From Bartonella phoceensis (GTDB taxonomy: Bacteria; Pseudomonadota; Alphaproteobacteria; Rhizobiales; Rhizobiaceae): a DNA stretch of 64,000 nt. The stretch is from contig NZ_CADEAD010000003.1 of assembly GCF_902825145.1 (NCBI RefSeq), positions 1-64,000 of the forward strand. The letters are read 5' to 3'. Each line of letters opens with the position of its first letter. Positions within the stretch are counted from its first letter, which is position 1. Of the stretch, positions 1 to 9,946 are shown in pieces. The notes beneath the pieces were generated by a model. That model searched no databases. It was not told the origin of the DNA and was given only the letters and a program-made list of their open reading frames with translations. The position numbers and the translations under genes were made by a program.

Positions 1-108
1 GATGTTTCTTTGATTGTTCCAATTGCCATGGAAGAGAAGCTTCGTTTCGCTATTCGTGAAGGTGGCCGTACTGTTGGTGCAGGTATCGTTTCTAAAATCA
101 TTGAGTAA
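1..108 (+). CDS. tuf: Elongation factor Tu, C-terminal end (partial)
   Basis: The window opens inside this gene: 35 codons and a TAA are visible. The peptide ends in [17 protein letters not shown], the standard end of domain III of EF-Tu, the GTPase that brings aminoacyl-tRNA to the ribosome. It lies 64 nt upstream of rpsJ, the usual str-to-S10 junction in alphaproteobacteria. Nothing can be said about the GTPase domain, which lies outside the window. Confidence 0.95.
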
Positions 109-172
109 GTAGTGGTTATTGAAGAGCGCCTTTTTGTTAGAGGTGTTTTGCATGACAGGGAAATAAAAGAGC

Positions 173-481
173 ATGAACAGTCAAAATATCCGCATTCGCT
201 TAAAAGCGTTTGATCACAGAATTCTTGATGCGTCGACGCGTGAGATTGTGTCGACTGCTAAGCGTACTGGTGCAAATGTCCGTGGTCCTATTCCGCTTCC
301 GACGCGGATTGAGAAATTTACGGTCAATCGTGGACCACACATCGATAAGAAGAGTCGTGAGCAGTTTGAAATGCGTACACATAAGCGTCTTCTTGATATT
401 GTGGATCCAACACCGCAAACAGTAGATGCGCTTATGAAGCTCGATCTTTCTGCTGGTGTGGATGTAGAGATTAAGCTCTGA
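173..481 (+). CDS. rpsJ: 30S ribosomal protein S10
   Basis: 102 aa, the normal S10 length. The S10 core is recognisable: KAFDHRILD near residues 12-20, GPIPLPTR near 38-45, and THKRLLDI near 69-76. S10 sits in the 30S head and, as NusE, also joins antitermination complexes. It is the first gene of the S10 operon, 64 nt after tuf and 27 nt before rplC. The ATG at 173 gives the family N-terminus, although the ribosome-binding site is weak (AAAAGAGC). Confidence 0.98.
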   Translation: MNSQNIRIRLKAFDHRILDASTREIVSTAKRTGANVRGPIPLPTRIEKFTVNRGPHIDKKSREQFEMRTHKRLLDIVDPTPQTVDALMKLDLSAGVDVEIKL

Positions 482-508
482 GGTTTGAGGACAGAAGGAA
501 CAGACCCG

Positions 509-1249
509 ATGCGTTCAGGTGTAATAGCACAGAAGCTGGGCATGACCCGTATTTATAATGAAGCTGGTGAACATGTACCAGTAACGGTGCTTCGTTTGGA
601 GAATTGTCAAGTTGTGGCTCAGCGTACAGTTGAAAAGAATGGTTATACTGCTGTTCAATTAGGTGTAGGATTTGCCAAGGTTAAAAATACTTCGCGAGCT
701 CTTCGTGGGCATTTTGCTAAGGCTTTTGTTGAGCCAAAAGCTAAAATAGCGGAATTTCGTGTCAGTCCTGATAATCTTCTTGATGTCGGTACTGAGATTA
801 CAGTGGAGCATTTTGTTCCGGGTCAAAGGGTTGATGTGACAGGTACGAGTATCGGTAAAGGTTTTGCTGGTGTTATGAAACGGCATAATTTTGGTGGACA
901 TCGTGCTTCACATGGTAATTCAATCACACATCGTGCCCATGGTTCGACAGGGCAATGTCAAGATCCGGGTAAAGTGTTTAAAGGTAAAAAAATGGCTGGC
1001 CATATGGGGCAAGTCCGTGTAACAACACAGAATATTGAGGTTGTTTCCACAGATGTTGAACGTGGTTTAATTTTAGTGCGTGGTGCTGTTTCTGGCTCTA
1101 AAGGTGCTTGGATTTTGGTGCGAGATGCCGTAAAGAAACGTCTTCCTGATAATGCACCTAAGCCTGCCGGTATTCGCCGTATTGCGAAGGAGAAAACGGA
1201 AATGGGTGCTCCAGCGATGGAAACCTCTGCAATTGAGGGAGCCGAATAA
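509..1249 (+). CDS. rplC: 50S ribosomal protein L3
   Basis: 246 aa from the ATG at 509. An in-frame TTG at 485 would add eight residues, but an AGAAGGAA ribosome-binding site at 493-500 and the family N-terminus [13 protein letters not shown] favour 509. L3 is an early assembly protein of the large subunit, reaching toward the peptidyl-transferase centre. The loop around [10 protein letters not shown] and GKKMAGHMG (roughly residues 131-180) is the conserved extension. The stop overlaps the rplD start by one base. Confidence 0.97.
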   Translation: MRSGVIAQKLGMTRIYNEAGEHVPVTVLRLENCQVVAQRTVEKNGYTAVQLGVGFAKVKNTSRALRGHFAKAFVEPKAKIAEFRVSPDNLLDVGTEITVEHFVPGQRVDVTGTSIGKGFAGVMKRHNFGGHRASHGNSITHRAHGSTGQCQDPGKVFKGKKMAGHMGQVRVTTQNIEVVSTDVERGLILVRGAVSGSKGAWILVRDAVKKRLPDNAPKPAGIRRIAKEKTEMGAPAMETSAIEGAE

Positions 1250-1869
1250 TGGATCTTGTAATTAAAACTCTTGATGGGGATGAGGCTGGTAAGTTGAAAG
1301 TGTCTGAGGCCATCTTTGATCTTGTTCCACGTGAGGATATTTTACAACGTGTTGTTCGTTGGCAGCTTGCACGCCGTCAACAGGGGACTCATCAATCACA
1401 AGGACGGTCTGATGTGTCGCGAACGGGAGCAAAGATGTTCAAGCAAAAAGGAACTGGACGTGCTAGACACTCTTCTGCTCGTGCGCCACAGTTTCGCGGT
1501 GGTGGTAAAGCACATGGTCCGATATCTCGTAGTCATGCGCATGAGCTTCCTAAAAAGATCCGTGCACTCGGGGTGCGTCTTGCTTTGTCCGCAAAATTAA
1601 AGACAAATGATTTGATTGTCGTTGATGATCTGAGTATTAAGGATGCTAAAACGAAAATTCTTGTTTCCAGTTTTTCTAAGCTCGGATTCGATAATGCACT
1701 CTTAATCGGTGGCAAGGAAATTGATATTAATTTTTCTCGTGCAGCATCTAATATTCCTAATATTGATGTTTTGCCAATTCAAGGGATTAATGTTTATGAT
1801 ATTTTGCGTCGCAGCAAACTTGTTTTGTCAAAAGCAGCTGTCGAGGCTCTTGAGGAGCGTTTTAAATGA
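1249..1869 (+). CDS. rplD: 50S ribosomal protein L4
   Basis: 206 aa, normal for L4. The conserved tunnel-loop region ([18 protein letters not shown], about residues 57-74, followed by [12 protein letters not shown]) is intact. L4 lines the nascent-peptide exit tunnel; in gammaproteobacteria it represses its own operon, but no L4-responsive leader is obvious here. Its ATG overlaps the rplC stop, and its end overlaps the rplW start by four bases (ATGA), which suggests coupled translation. Confidence 0.97.
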   Translation: MDLVIKTLDGDEAGKLKVSEAIFDLVPREDILQRVVRWQLARRQQGTHQSQGRSDVSRTGAKMFKQKGTGRARHSSARAPQFRGGGKAHGPISRSHAHELPKKIRALGVRLALSAKLKTNDLIVVDDLSIKDAKTKILVSSFSKLGFDNALLIGGKEIDINFSRAASNIPNIDVLPIQGINVYDILRRSKLVLSKAAVEALEERFK

Positions 1870-2159
1870 CAGATCTTCGCCATTATGATATAATTATTAG
1901 TCCAGTTATTACTGAAAAGTCGACTATGATTTCTGAGTATAATCAAGTTGCTTTTAATGTCGCGCCGAAAGCGACGAAGCCTGAGATTAAGGCTGCTGTC
2001 GAAGCGCTTTTTAGCGTTAAAGTTAAAGCCGTTAACACGATAGTCCGTAAGGGTAAAGTGAAGCGTTTCAAAGGTATTGTTGGTCGGCAGAGTGATATCA
2101 AGAAAGCGATCGTGACACTGGCAAGAGGTCAGTCTATCGACGTTTCGACAGGTCTTTAG
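1866..2159 (+). CDS. rplW: 50S ribosomal protein L23
   Basis: 97 aa. It begins with the usual L23 features ([13 protein letters not shown], then a lysine-rich [12 protein letters not shown] segment). L23 sits at the polypeptide tunnel exit and is the docking site for trigger factor and SRP. The start overlaps the end of rplD by four bases, and rplB follows after 21 nt. Confidence 0.97.
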   Translation: MTDLRHYDIIISPVITEKSTMISEYNQVAFNVAPKATKPEIKAAVEALFSVKVKAVNTIVRKGKVKRFKGIVGRQSDIKKAIVTLARGQSIDVSTGL

Positions 2160-2180
2160 AGAGGCTCGGAGATAAAAATA

Positions 2181-3014
2181 ATGGCACTTAAGCACTTTAA
2201 TCCAACTACACCCGGGCAACGTCAGCTTGTTATTATAGATCGTTCTTGTCTTTATAAGGGTAAGTCTGTAAAAACGCTGACTGAAGGTTTATCATCGAAA
2301 GGTGGCCGTAATAATTGTGGTCGTGTTACTGCTCGTTTTCAGGGTGGTGGTCATAAGCGCAGTTATCGATTTGTTGATTTTAAGCGTTTTAAACGTGATG
2401 TTTCTGCGAAAGTTGAGCGCTTAGAATATGACCCAAATCGCACCGCTTTTATTGCACTCATTCGCTATGAAGATGGGCAATTAAGTTATATTCTTGCGCC
2501 ACAGCGTCTTGGTATTGGTGATTCTATTATCGCTGGTTCTAATGTTGATGTTAAGCCTGGTAATGCTATGCCGCTTAGTAATATGCCAGTGGGTACAATT
2601 ATTCATAATGTTGAGATGAAGCCAGGTAAAGGTGGTCAGATTGCGCGTTCAGCAGGAACTTATGCGCAATTGGTTGGACGGGATCAAGGAATGGCTATTC
2701 TTCGTCTTAATTCTGGAGAACAACGTTTGGTGCCTAGCAGTTGTTTTGCAACTGTTGGTGCTGTTTCAAATCCTGATCATGGCAATATTAATGATGGTAA
2801 GGCAGGTCGGTCGCGTTGGCGTGGGAAGCGTCCACATGTTCGTGGTGTTGCTATGAACCCGGTTGATCATCCACATGGTGGTGGTGAAGGTCGTACATCA
2901 GGGGGGCGTCATCCAGTATCCCCTTGGGGGAAGCCTACGAAAGGCAAGCGTACGCGCTCTAATAAAGCCACTGATAAGTTTATTATGCGTACGCGTCATC
3001 AGCGCAAGAAATGA
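2181..3014 (+). CDS. rplB: 50S ribosomal protein L2
   Basis: 277 aa, the usual bacterial length. The C-terminal region has the near-universal [18 protein letters not shown] motif (residues about 222-239), including the histidine implicated in peptidyl-transferase centre organisation. A GGAG-type ribosome-binding site (CGGAGATAAAAATA) precedes the ATG at 2181. Second-to-last of the primary rRNA-binding proteins in the S10 operon order rplD-rplW-rplB-rpsS. Confidence 0.98.
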   Translation: MALKHFNPTTPGQRQLVIIDRSCLYKGKSVKTLTEGLSSKGGRNNCGRVTARFQGGGHKRSYRFVDFKRFKRDVSAKVERLEYDPNRTAFIALIRYEDGQLSYILAPQRLGIGDSIIAGSNVDVKPGNAMPLSNMPVGTIIHNVEMKPGKGGQIARSAGTYAQLVGRDQGMAILRLNSGEQRLVPSSCFATVGAVSNPDHGNINDGKAGRSRWRGKRPHVRGVAMNPVDHPHGGGEGRTSGGRHPVSPWGKPTKGKRTRSNKATDKFIMRTRHQRKK

Positions 3015-3029
3015 GAAAGGTAGTCTGAA

Positions 3030-3308
3030 GTGGTTCGTTCAGTTTGGAAAGGTCCGTTTGTTGACGGCTATCTTCTTGGAAAAGCAGAAAAGGTCCGTGC
3101 GAGTGGGCGCAATGAAGTTATTAAAATATGGAGTCGTCGCTCTACTATTTTGCCACAATTTGTTGGTTTGACTTTTGGTGTTCACAACGGCAATAAGCAT
3201 ATTCCTGTTTCTGTTTCTGAAGAGATGGTTGGGCATAAGTTTGGTGAATTCGCTCCCACCCGGACTTATTATGGGCATGGTGCAGATAAGAAAGCGAAGA
3301 GGAAGTAG
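3030..3308 (+). CDS. rpsS: 30S ribosomal protein S19
   Basis: 92 aa from a GTG start at 3030, preceded by AAAGGTAG. The sequence opens [15 protein letters not shown] and contains the conserved [12 protein letters not shown] stretch. S19 binds with S13 in the head of the small subunit near the A-site tRNA. Only two bases separate its stop from the rplV ATG. Confidence 0.97.
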   Translation: MVRSVWKGPFVDGYLLGKAEKVRASGRNEVIKIWSRRSTILPQFVGLTFGVHNGNKHIPVSVSEEMVGHKFGEFAPTRTYYGHGADKKAKRK

Positions 3309-3310
3309 GA

Positions 3311-3700
3311 ATGGGAAAAGCTAAGGTTCCGCGCCAGCTTAAAGATAATGAGGCGAAGGCTGTCGCTCGGACGATTCGTGTTAGTCCGCAGAAGCTTAAT
3401 TTAGTTGCTGCGATGATTCGTGGTAAGAAAGTTAATGCGGCGTTGGCTGATTTGACATTTTCACGTAAACGTATTGCAGGGACTGTGAAAAAAACTCTTG
3501 AATCAGCGATTGCAAATGCAGAAAATAACCATGATCTTGATATTGATTCGCTGGTTGTTGCAGAAGCCTATGTTGGTAAGTCGATAGTGATGAAGCGTTT
3601 TCATGTTCGCGGTCGTGGGCGTGCTAGTCGGATTGAGCGTCCGTTTTCGCATCTTACTATTGTTGTTCGTGAAGTTAACGAAAAAGTGGAGGCCGCGTAA
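3311..3700 (+). CDS. rplV: 50S ribosomal protein L22
   Basis: 129 aa. The sequence has [20 protein letters not shown] (about residues 22-41) and the C-terminal beta-hairpin region [12 protein letters not shown] that projects into the exit tunnel and contributes to the macrolide pocket. The last base of its stop is the first base of the rpsC ATG, so the two are probably translationally coupled. Confidence 0.97.
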   Translation: MGKAKVPRQLKDNEAKAVARTIRVSPQKLNLVAAMIRGKKVNAALADLTFSRKRIAGTVKKTLESAIANAENNHDLDIDSLVVAEAYVGKSIVMKRFHVRGRGRASRIERPFSHLTIVVREVNEKVEAA

Positions 3701-4410
3701 TGGGTCAGAAGATCAATCCAATAGGGCTTCGTCTTGGCGTTAATCGGACTTGGGATTCTCGTTGGTATGCTGATAGTGGTGAATATGGACGTCTTCTTCA
3801 TGAGGATTTAAAGATTCGTTTATATGTTCTTGAGGAGTTGAAGCAAGCAGCTATTTCTAAGGTTGTTATTGAGCGTCCCCATAAAAAATGTCGTGTGACG
3901 ATTCATTCAGCGCGTCCCGGTTTGATTATTGGTAAAAAGGGTGCTGATATAGAAAAACTTCGTCGTAAGCTTTCGGAAATGACAAATGCTGAGACTTCAT
4001 TGAATATTGTGGAGATTCGTAAGCCAGAAATTGATGCTACGATTATTGCGCAATCAATTGCTCAGCAATTAGAACGTCGTGTTGCTTTTCGACGTGCGAT
4101 GAAGCGTGCAGTTCAATCTGCTATGCGCCTTGGAGCAGAAGGTATTCGTATTAACTGTTCTGGTCGTCTTGGTGGTGCTGAAATTGCTCGTATGGAGTGG
4201 TATCGTGAAGGACGTGTTCCACTTCATACCTTGCGTTCTGACGTCGATTACGGTACAGCAGAAGCTAAGACCGCTTATGGTATTTGTGGTGTTAAGGTTT
4301 GGGTCTTTAAGGGCGAAATTCTTGAGCATGATCCGATGGCTTCAGAGCGTCGCGCTACGGAATCTGATCATTCTGGTTCTTCGTTGAATCGTCGCCGCGA
4401 AAATGCTTAG
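3700..4410 (+). CDS. rpsC: 30S ribosomal protein S3
   Basis: 236 aa. The N-terminal [13 protein letters not shown] and the KH domain [15 protein letters not shown] (about residues 70-84) are clear. The C-terminal domain [22 protein letters not shown] is also standard. S3 forms part of the mRNA entry pore with S4 and S5. The last 25 residues are a polar tail rich in Ser and Arg. rplP follows after a 36-nt spacer. Confidence 0.97.
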   Translation: MGQKINPIGLRLGVNRTWDSRWYADSGEYGRLLHEDLKIRLYVLEELKQAAISKVVIERPHKKCRVTIHSARPGLIIGKKGADIEKLRRKLSEMTNAETSLNIVEIRKPEIDATIIAQSIAQQLERRVAFRRAMKRAVQSAMRLGAEGIRINCSGRLGGAEIARMEWYREGRVPLHTLRSDVDYGTAEAKTAYGICGVKVWVFKGEILEHDPMASERRATESDHSGSSLNRRRENA

Positions 4411-4446
4411 TTTTTATAGTTGAACTAAAATTTGGAGTAGAGAACA

Positions 4447-4860
4447 ATGTTGCAGCCAAAGCGCACAAAGTTCCGTAAGCAGTTCAAAGGCCGTATTCGC
4501 GGTGTTTCGAAAGGTGGTACGGGTTTAAATTTCGGTGCTTACGGTCTGAAGGCTGTTGAGCCTGAACGGATTACTGCCCGCCAAATTGAAGCGGCGCGTC
4601 GTGCGATTACACGTTATATGAAACGTTCTGGTCGTGTATGGATTCGTATTTTTCCAGATCTTCCTGTTACATCTAAGCCAACAGAGGTTCGTATGGGTAA
4701 GGGTAAAGGAAGTGTGGATTATTGGGCTGCTCGTGTTGCGCCTGGGCGTATCATGTTTGAACTTGATGGTGTTCCTGAGGATGTGGCGCGTGAAGCATTG
4801 AGGTTGGGTGCTGCAAAGTTGCCTATCAAAACGCGTTTCATACAGCGTATTGCTGAATAA
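4447..4860 (+). CDS. rplP: 50S ribosomal protein L16
   Basis: 137 aa, standard length. It starts [16 protein letters not shown] and has the conserved [15 protein letters not shown] segment (about residues 79-93), near the arginine that is hydroxylated in some bacteria. L16 contacts A-site tRNA and 23S rRNA helix 38. An AGTAGAGAAC region stands before the ATG. Confidence 0.97.
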   Translation: MLQPKRTKFRKQFKGRIRGVSKGGTGLNFGAYGLKAVEPERITARQIEAARRAITRYMKRSGRVWIRIFPDLPVTSKPTEVRMGKGKGSVDYWAARVAPGRIMFELDGVPEDVAREALRLGAAKLPIKTRFIQRIAE

Positions 4861-4872
4861 AGAGGTTAAGCA

Positions 4873-5073
4873 ATGAGAGCCACAGAATTACGGGCGCAAA
4901 CGCTCGACCAAATAAAAGATGAGTTGGCTAAGTTGAAGAAAGAGCAGTTTAATTTGCGCTTTCAAAAGGCGACAGGTCAATTGGAAAAGACTGCACGTGT
5001 TAGGCAGGTCCGTCGTGATATTGCGCGTGTTAAAACTTTTCTTCGTCAAAAGATAAACGAAAGTAAGGTTTAA
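4873..5073 (+). CDS. rpmC: 50S ribosomal protein L29
   Basis: 66 aa, a small two-helix protein with the typical [18 protein letters not shown] core and [12 protein letters not shown] end. It binds near the tunnel exit beside L23. The ribosome-binding site AGAGGTTAAGC lies just before the ATG. It sits between rplP (12 nt upstream) and rpsQ (11 nt downstream), the normal S10-operon order. Confidence 0.97.
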   Translation: MRATELRAQTLDQIKDELAKLKKEQFNLRFQKATGQLEKTARVRQVRRDIARVKTFLRQKINESKV

Positions 5074-5084
5074 GGAAGTAAGAG

Positions 5085-5327
5085 ATGCCTAAACGCATTT
5101 TGCAGGGTGTTGTCGTTAGTGACAAGAGCGATAAGACTGTGGTTGTTAAAGTGGAGCGCCGTTATTCTCATCCACTTCTCAAAAAAACCGTTAGACAGTC
5201 TAAAAAATATAAGGCGCATGACGAGAACAACCAGTTCAAGATTGGGGATCAAATTTCTATCCAGGAATCTAAACCAATTTCGAGAGATAAACGTTGGATT
5301 GCGCTTAAAAAAAGCAGTGCAGCGTAA
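5085..5327 (+). CDS. rpsQ: 30S ribosomal protein S17
   Basis: 80 aa with an OB-fold S17 signature: [21 protein letters not shown] and the [23 protein letters not shown] region, here read across about residues 26-48. A primary 16S-binding protein of the body domain. It is the last gene of the S10 operon; the next gene starts 147 nt later, the largest spacer so far in the cluster, where a separate spc promoter may lie. Confidence 0.96.
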   Translation: MPKRILQGVVVSDKSDKTVVVKVERRYSHPLLKKTVRQSKKYKAHDENNQFKIGDQISIQESKPISRDKRWIALKKSSAA

Positions 5328-5474
5328 TTAATTGGGTTTATTGTTTTAGAATTTTGCAGCGGCTTTATTTCTGTTGGTAGATTTGAGAACAATAACTTTA
5401 TCGTTGTTTGGCAGGCAAATTCGGGTGTGTTAGAAGCATGACCGGATATAGATGTTAAGAGAAGGTGGCCAGTC

Positions 5475-5843
5475 ATGATTCAGATGCAAACAAACCTCGA
5501 CGTTGCCGATAATTCTGGTGCTCGTCGTGTCATGTGCATCAAGGTGTTAGGCGGTTCAAAGCGAAAATATGCTTCGGTCGGCGACATTATTGTTGTTTCG
5601 GTTAAGGATGCTATTCCTCGTGGCCGTGTTAAAAAAGGTGATGTGATGAAAGCTGTGGTGGTTCGTACTGCTAAGGATATTCGTCGCGCAGATGGTAGTG
5701 TCATTCGTTTTGATAGCAATGCTGCTGTTTTAGTGGATAATAAGAAAGAGCCGATCGGTACACGTATCTTTGGACCAGTTCCCCGCGAACTTCGTGGTAG
5801 GAATCATATGAAGATCATTTCGCTCGCTCCTGAAGTGTTATAA
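5475..5843 (+). CDS. rplN: 50S ribosomal protein L14
   Basis: 122 aa, exactly the family length. It starts [22 protein letters not shown] and carries the conserved [16 protein letters not shown] block. L14 lies at the subunit interface and is the binding site for the silencing factor RsfS. It opens the spc operon. The start is supported by AAGAGAAGGTGG at 5457-5468. The 147-nt leader upstream has no recognisable gene. Confidence 0.97.
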   Translation: MIQMQTNLDVADNSGARRVMCIKVLGGSKRKYASVGDIIVVSVKDAIPRGRVKKGDVMKAVVVRTAKDIRRADGSVIRFDSNAAVLVDNKKEPIGTRIFGPVPRELRGRNHMKIISLAPEVL

Positions 5844-5854
5844 GGGGTGAAGTT

Positions 5855-6169
5855 ATGCAGAAGATTCGAAGAGGTGATAGAGTTGTTGTTTTATCCGGTA
5901 AGGATAAAGGGTGCAGTGGTGAAGTTATTAAGGTGAGTCCAAAGGAAAATAGAGCTTTGGTTCGTGGAATTAATATGATAAAACGTCACCAGCGCCAAAC
6001 ACAAAAGCAAGAGGCTGGAATTATTTCTAGGGAAGCTCCGATTCATCTATCTAATTTGGCGATTGCTGATCCTAAAGATGGTAGTCCTACGCGTGTAGGT
6101 TTTCGTATGAATGAAAATGGTAGTAAAGTTCGTTTTGCCAAGCGTTCGGGAGAAGTGATTAATGGCTGA
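5855..6169 (+). CDS. rplX: 50S ribosomal protein L24
   Basis: 104 aa with the KOW motif at the N-terminus ([21 protein letters not shown], split here as [11 protein letters not shown] and KDKGCSGEV). L24 initiates large-subunit assembly. A strong AAGGGGTGAAG precedes the ATG. Its 3' end overlaps rplE by eight bases. Confidence 0.97.
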   Translation: MQKIRRGDRVVVLSGKDKGCSGEVIKVSPKENRALVRGINMIKRHQRQTQKQEAGIISREAPIHLSNLAIADPKDGSPTRVGFRMNENGSKVRFAKRSGEVING

Positions 6170-6719
6170 GGAAAAACAAGCGCCGCGCATGAGGACGCAT
6201 TATTTTGAAGTGGTTCGTAAAGTACTTCAAGAGAAGTTCAATTATAAGAATGCGATGCAGATTCCGCGTGTCGATAAAATTGTAGTAAATATGGGCATTG
6301 GTGAAGCGACTGCTGATTCCAAGAAACCGTCAATTGCTGCTGGGGATTTGGGATTAATAACAGGGCAAAAAGCTGTTGTTACCCGTGCGCGTAATTCTAT
6401 CGCGACTTTTAAGGTTCGTGAAGGGATGCCCCTTGGCGCTAAAGTTACATTGCGTAAAGATCGTATGTTTGAGTTTTTAGATCGTCTTGTTACGATTGCG
6501 CTTCCGCGGGTTCGTGATTTTCGTGGTCTCAACCCAAAAAGCTTTGATGGTCGTGGTAATTTTGCTATGGGTATTAAAGAGCACATTGTGTTTCCAGAGG
6601 TTAACTATGATAAGGTTGATCAAATTTGGGGCATGGATATTATCGTTTGTACGACAGCAAAAACGGATAATGAGGCGCGTGAATTGTTGCGTGCTTTTAA
6701 TTTTCCTTTTCGTTCGTAA
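6162..6719 (+). CDS. rplE: 50S ribosomal protein L5
   Basis: 185 aa. Recognisable L5 blocks are the [16 protein letters not shown] segment (about 34-49), [16 protein letters not shown] and the C-terminal [17 protein letters not shown]. It binds 5S rRNA and contacts the P-site tRNA. The start overlaps the rplX end. In E. coli the S8 regulatory site of the spc operon lies near this start; I did not identify a clear counterpart. Confidence 0.97.
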   Translation: MAEEKQAPRMRTHYFEVVRKVLQEKFNYKNAMQIPRVDKIVVNMGIGEATADSKKPSIAAGDLGLITGQKAVVTRARNSIATFKVREGMPLGAKVTLRKDRMFEFLDRLVTIALPRVRDFRGLNPKSFDGRGNFAMGIKEHIVFPEVNYDKVDQIWGMDIIVCTTAKTDNEARELLRAFNFPFRS

Positions 6720-6743
6720 CGGCAGACGTAGCGAGGTAAGATT

Positions 6744-7049
6744 ATGGCCAAAGTTAGTGCCGTTGAGAAAAATAAGCGTCGTGAGGTGATGGTAAAGCGT
6801 TATGCTGCACGTCGTGCGCGTTTGAAAGCGATAGTTATGGATCAGAAGGTCTCTCTTGAGGAGCGTTTTAAAGCTTCTGTTCAATTGGCGGGGTTACCAC
6901 GTAATTCTGCGAAAGTTCGTGTTCGTAATCGCTGTGAAGTTTCCGGGCGTCCACGGGCTTATTATCGTAAGTTAAAGATGTCGCGGATTGCGTTGCGTGA
7001 ACTTGGTTCCATAGGTCATATTCCAGGTATTGTGAAGTCTAGTTGGTGA
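6744..7049 (+). CDS. rpsN: 30S ribosomal protein S14 (zinc-free form)
   Basis: 101 aa, the long S14 type without the two CXXC zinc knuckles of the short form. The only cysteine lies in [20 protein letters not shown], where zinc forms would carry paired cysteines. The C-terminus [18 protein letters not shown] is standard. Binds 16S rRNA in the head near S3 and S10. rpsH starts 14 nt after its stop. Confidence 0.97.
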   Translation: MAKVSAVEKNKRREVMVKRYAARRARLKAIVMDQKVSLEERFKASVQLAGLPRNSAKVRVRNRCEVSGRPRAYYRKLKMSRIALRELGSIGHIPGIVKSSW

Positions 7050-7063
7050 GAGGAGATTGCTCA

Positions 7064-7462
7064 ATGTCTATGTCAGATCCTCTTGGTGATATGTTAACGC
7101 GTATTCGTAATGCACTTGGTCGTAAGAAAGGCAAAGTAATTACGCCCGCTTCTAAGCTTCGTGCGCGTGTTCTTGATGTTCTTCAGTCTGAAGGTTATAT
7201 TCGTGGATATAATCAAGTCGATTTAGGTGGTGGAAAGTCTGAAATCGAAATCGAGTTGAAATATTTTGAAGGATTAGCTGCTATTCGTGAGATTTCACGT
7301 GTTTCAAAGCCGGGTCGTCGTGTGTATGTTTCTGCTAAGTCACTTCCTCAAGTAGCAAATGGTCTTGGTATTTCTATTTTATCGACTCCTATGGGAGTTA
7401 TGGCGGACCATGAAGCGCGTGAACAGAATGTCGGTGGAGAGCTCCTTTGTCGTGTTTTCTAA
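7064..7462 (+). CDS. rpsH: 30S ribosomal protein S8
   Basis: 132 aa from the ATG at 7064. An in-frame GTG at 7043 lies inside rpsN and has no ribosome-binding site of its own, whereas AGAGGAGA at 7049-7056 is well placed for 7064. It starts [17 protein letters not shown] and ends with the conserved [20 protein letters not shown] block. S8 is a primary 16S-binding protein and, in E. coli, the spc-operon repressor. Confidence 0.96.
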   Translation: MSMSDPLGDMLTRIRNALGRKKGKVITPASKLRARVLDVLQSEGYIRGYNQVDLGGGKSEIEIELKYFEGLAAIREISRVSKPGRRVYVSAKSLPQVANGLGISILSTPMGVMADHEAREQNVGGELLCRVF

Positions 7463-7500
7463 GTTATGTCAAGAAAACAGAAGAAAAGTAGGTTAGAACA

Positions 7501-8034
7501 ATGTCTCGTATTGGAAAAAAACCCATTGCAATTCCTTCTGGGGTTACCGCAACTGTTGAAGGTCAGCTAGTTAAGGCAAAAGGTCCGAAAGGTGAGCTGA
7601 GTTACGTCGTGAATGATGAAGTCTTGGTGAAATTTGAGGATAATGTTATATCCGTTTTGCCACGGGATCAGTCAAAAGATGCACGCTCTAAATGGGGTAT
7701 GTCACGCTCAATGATTGAAAATATTTTTTGTGGTGTGAAGGATGGTTTTGAAAAGCGGTTGGAGATCAATGGAGTTGGTTATCGTGCTGCTTTGCAGGGT
7801 AAGGATGTTCAGTTATCATTAGGTTTTTCACACGATGTGATTTATAAAGTGCCATCAGGTGTCACTGTAACGGTTCCTAAGCCTACAGAAATTGTTGTTT
7901 CTGGAATTGATAAGCAGCAAGTCGGGCAAGTTGCAGCAGAAATTCGCGAATATCGTAGGCCTGAGCCTTATAAGGGTAAAGGCGTTAAGCATGCAGATGA
8001 ACGTGTCTTCCGTAAAGAAGGTAAAAAGAAGTAA
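7501..8034 (+). CDS. rplF: 50S ribosomal protein L6
   Basis: 177 aa, standard length. It starts [15 protein letters not shown] and has the conserved [18 protein letters not shown] and [16 protein letters not shown] segments (around residues 90-107 and 152-167). L6 lies near the factor-binding site of the large subunit. AAAAGTAGGTTAG precedes the ATG. Confidence 0.97.
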   Translation: MSRIGKKPIAIPSGVTATVEGQLVKAKGPKGELSYVVNDEVLVKFEDNVISVLPRDQSKDARSKWGMSRSMIENIFCGVKDGFEKRLEINGVGYRAALQGKDVQLSLGFSHDVIYKVPSGVTVTVPKPTEIVVSGIDKQQVGQVAAEIREYRRPEPYKGKGVKHADERVFRKEGKKK

Positions 8035-8046
8035 GGATTTTGTATT

Positions 8047-8409
8047 ATGGTTTCATCTAAGGACATTATCCAACGCCGTGCACGACGTGTTCGTCGTAGA
8101 ATTAAAATGGTTTCTCGTGATCGTCCGCGGCTTAGTGTTTATCGTTCAAATCAGAATATTTATGCTCAAGTTATTGATGATTTGCGTGGCTGTACGCTTG
8201 TTTCGGCTTCTACCCTTGAAGGTGATTTAAAAAAAACCTTAAAGAGTGGTGCTGATAAAGAAGCAGCTTCTGCTGTTGGTAAGTTAATTGCTGAACGTGC
8301 GAAAAAAGCCGGTGTTCATGAGGTAGTTTTTGATCGTGGCGCATATGTTTACCATGGTAGAGTAAAAGCTTTGGCTGAAGCTGCACGTGAAGGTGGCTTG
8401 AACTTTTAA
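8047..8409 (+). CDS. rplR: 50S ribosomal protein L18
   Basis: 120 aa. It has the basic N-terminal tail ([12 protein letters not shown]), the [20 protein letters not shown] block and the [20 protein letters not shown] end typical of L18. It binds 5S rRNA with L5. The gap to rpsE is 113 nt, wider than the neighbouring spacers, and contains a short hairpin (CCTCT at 8464-8468, AGAGG at 8475-8479). Confidence 0.97.
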   Translation: MVSSKDIIQRRARRVRRRIKMVSRDRPRLSVYRSNQNIYAQVIDDLRGCTLVSASTLEGDLKKTLKSGADKEAASAVGKLIAERAKKAGVHEVVFDRGAYVYHGRVKALAEAAREGGLNF

Positions 8410-8522
8410 AGTATTTTATTTAGAAGTTCGAGTCAGAAAATTTTAGGGTGTTTCGTGTAAGTTCCTCTGTTTTGAGAGGTTACTTTGTTGGCGTGCTTCC
8501 GGAAAAGAAAAAGGAATGAGGA

Positions 8523-9071
8523 ATGGCACAAAAAGAACGTGGTGAGCGAGATGAACGTGATAGTGAGTTTATCGATAGACTTGTTCATATCAATCGTGTT
8601 GCTAAAGTTGTAAAGGGTGGTCGGCGTTTTGGTTTTGCTGCTCTTGTTGTTGTTGGAGATCAAAAAGGGCGTGTAGGCTTTGGTCATGGTAAAGCGCGTG
8701 AGGTGCCGGAGGCGGTTCGTAAAGCTACAGAATCTGCAAAGCGTGCAATGATTTATGTTCCGCTTCGCTCTGGGCGTACATTACATCATGATCTTGAAGG
8801 TCGTCACGGAGCTGGTCGTGTTTTGTTGCGTTCAGCTTCTGCTGGTACTGGTATTATTGCTGGCGGACCGATGCGTGCTATTTTTGAAACTCTTGGTATG
8901 CAGGATGTTGTTGCGAAATCGCTAGGTTCATCCAACCCTTATAATATGGTACGTGCAACATTTGATGCGTTAAGACACCAAATGCATCCTAGAGATATTG
9001 CGGCTCAACGTGGCATAAAGTATTCGACTCTGCAGGCGCGTCGTCGGCATTTAGTTGATGCAGAAGGGTAG
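8523..9071 (+). CDS. rpsE: 30S ribosomal protein S5
   Basis: 182 aa. The [19 protein letters not shown] block (about residues 30-48) and [25 protein letters not shown] are intact; this is the S5 domain involved in decoding fidelity and helicase activity at the mRNA entry. A GAATGAGGA ribosome-binding region precedes the ATG at 8523. rpmD follows after 31 nt. Confidence 0.97.
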   Translation: MAQKERGERDERDSEFIDRLVHINRVAKVVKGGRRFGFAALVVVGDQKGRVGFGHGKAREVPEAVRKATESAKRAMIYVPLRSGRTLHHDLEGRHGAGRVLLRSASAGTGIIAGGPMRAIFETLGMQDVVAKSLGSSNPYNMVRATFDALRHQMHPRDIAAQRGIKYSTLQARRRHLVDAEG

Positions 9072-9102
9072 TTTCTGAGATTATCAGAAAAGGAATTAGG
9101 AA

Positions 9103-9309
9103 ATGGTTCAGAAAAAATCTCAGAGTGGTAAAACTGTGACGGTAGAACAGATTGGAAGTCCGATTCGGAATTCGCAGATCCAGCGTGCAACTTTGAAGGG
9201 ACTTGGATTAAATAAAATGCGACGGCGGCGTGTTTTAGAAGATACGCTTTGTGTGCGGGGTATGATTGCTAAGGTTCGTCATCTTGTTCGTGTTGTGGAT
9301 GAAGGTTAA
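9103..9309 (+). CDS. rpmD: 50S ribosomal protein L30
   Basis: 68 aa. The L30 core is readable: [25 protein letters not shown] (split [13 protein letters not shown] / [12 protein letters not shown]), then [24 protein letters not shown]. It sits between rpsE and rplO as in other spc operons. AATTAGGAA precedes the ATG. Confidence 0.96.
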   Translation: MVQKKSQSGKTVTVEQIGSPIRNSQIQRATLKGLGLNKMRRRRVLEDTLCVRGMIAKVRHLVRVVDEG

Positions 9310-9329
9310 AGGTTGCAGGAGTATAAAAT

Positions 9330-9797
9330 ATGAAACTCAATGAGCTGCGTGATCGTGAAGGTGCAACAAGAAGTCGTAAACGCATTGGTCGTGGTATTGG
9401 TTCTGGTACTGGTAAAACTGGTGGTCGTGGTGTAAAAGGGCAAAAATCACGTTCTGGTGTTTCGCTTAATGGTTTTGAAGGTGGGCAAATGCCTATCTAT
9501 CGTCGTTTGCCAAAACGTGGATTTAAGAATTTTTTTGCTAAAACATATAATGAGGTTTCACTGAAGCGTATTCAATTGGCGGTTGATGCAGGCAAGTTAG
9601 ATATTGAAAAGCCTGTCGATATTATTGCACTGAAAGAGGCTGGTATTATTCGTCGTGTGAAGGATGGCGTGCGTCTTCTTTCTGATGGTGAGTTGAAAGC
9701 AAAGATTATAGTTCATGTTTCTGGTGCTTCTGAGTCTGCTCGTATTAAGATTGAGAAAGTCGGTGGTCAGGTTATTTTTCCTGAGCCTGTTCGGTGA
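9330..9797 (+). CDS. rplO: 50S ribosomal protein L15
   Basis: 155 aa. The Gly/Arg-rich N-terminal part ([19 protein letters not shown], then [10 protein letters not shown]) and the [14 protein letters not shown] motif are typical. A late-assembly protein of the large subunit. It is followed by a 149-nt spacer before secY which holds an eight-G run near 9823 and a weak GTATAAC/GTTATAC inverted repeat. Confidence 0.97.
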   Translation: MKLNELRDREGATRSRKRIGRGIGSGTGKTGGRGVKGQKSRSGVSLNGFEGGQMPIYRRLPKRGFKNFFAKTYNEVSLKRIQLAVDAGKLDIEKPVDIIALKEAGIIRRVKDGVRLLSDGELKAKIIVHVSGASESARIKIEKVGGQVIFPEPVR

Positions 9798-9946
9798 TTT
9801 TTAATATAGATGATGTTCTAAGGGGGGGGTGAATGCTTCGTTTGAGGATGGCCTTATAGGGAATTGTTGAAGTTTTGCATTTTTATGTATAACGATATAA
9901 TTTTTTAGAGTTATACTTCTGTGAATTAAAGAACTGGAGACGTTTT

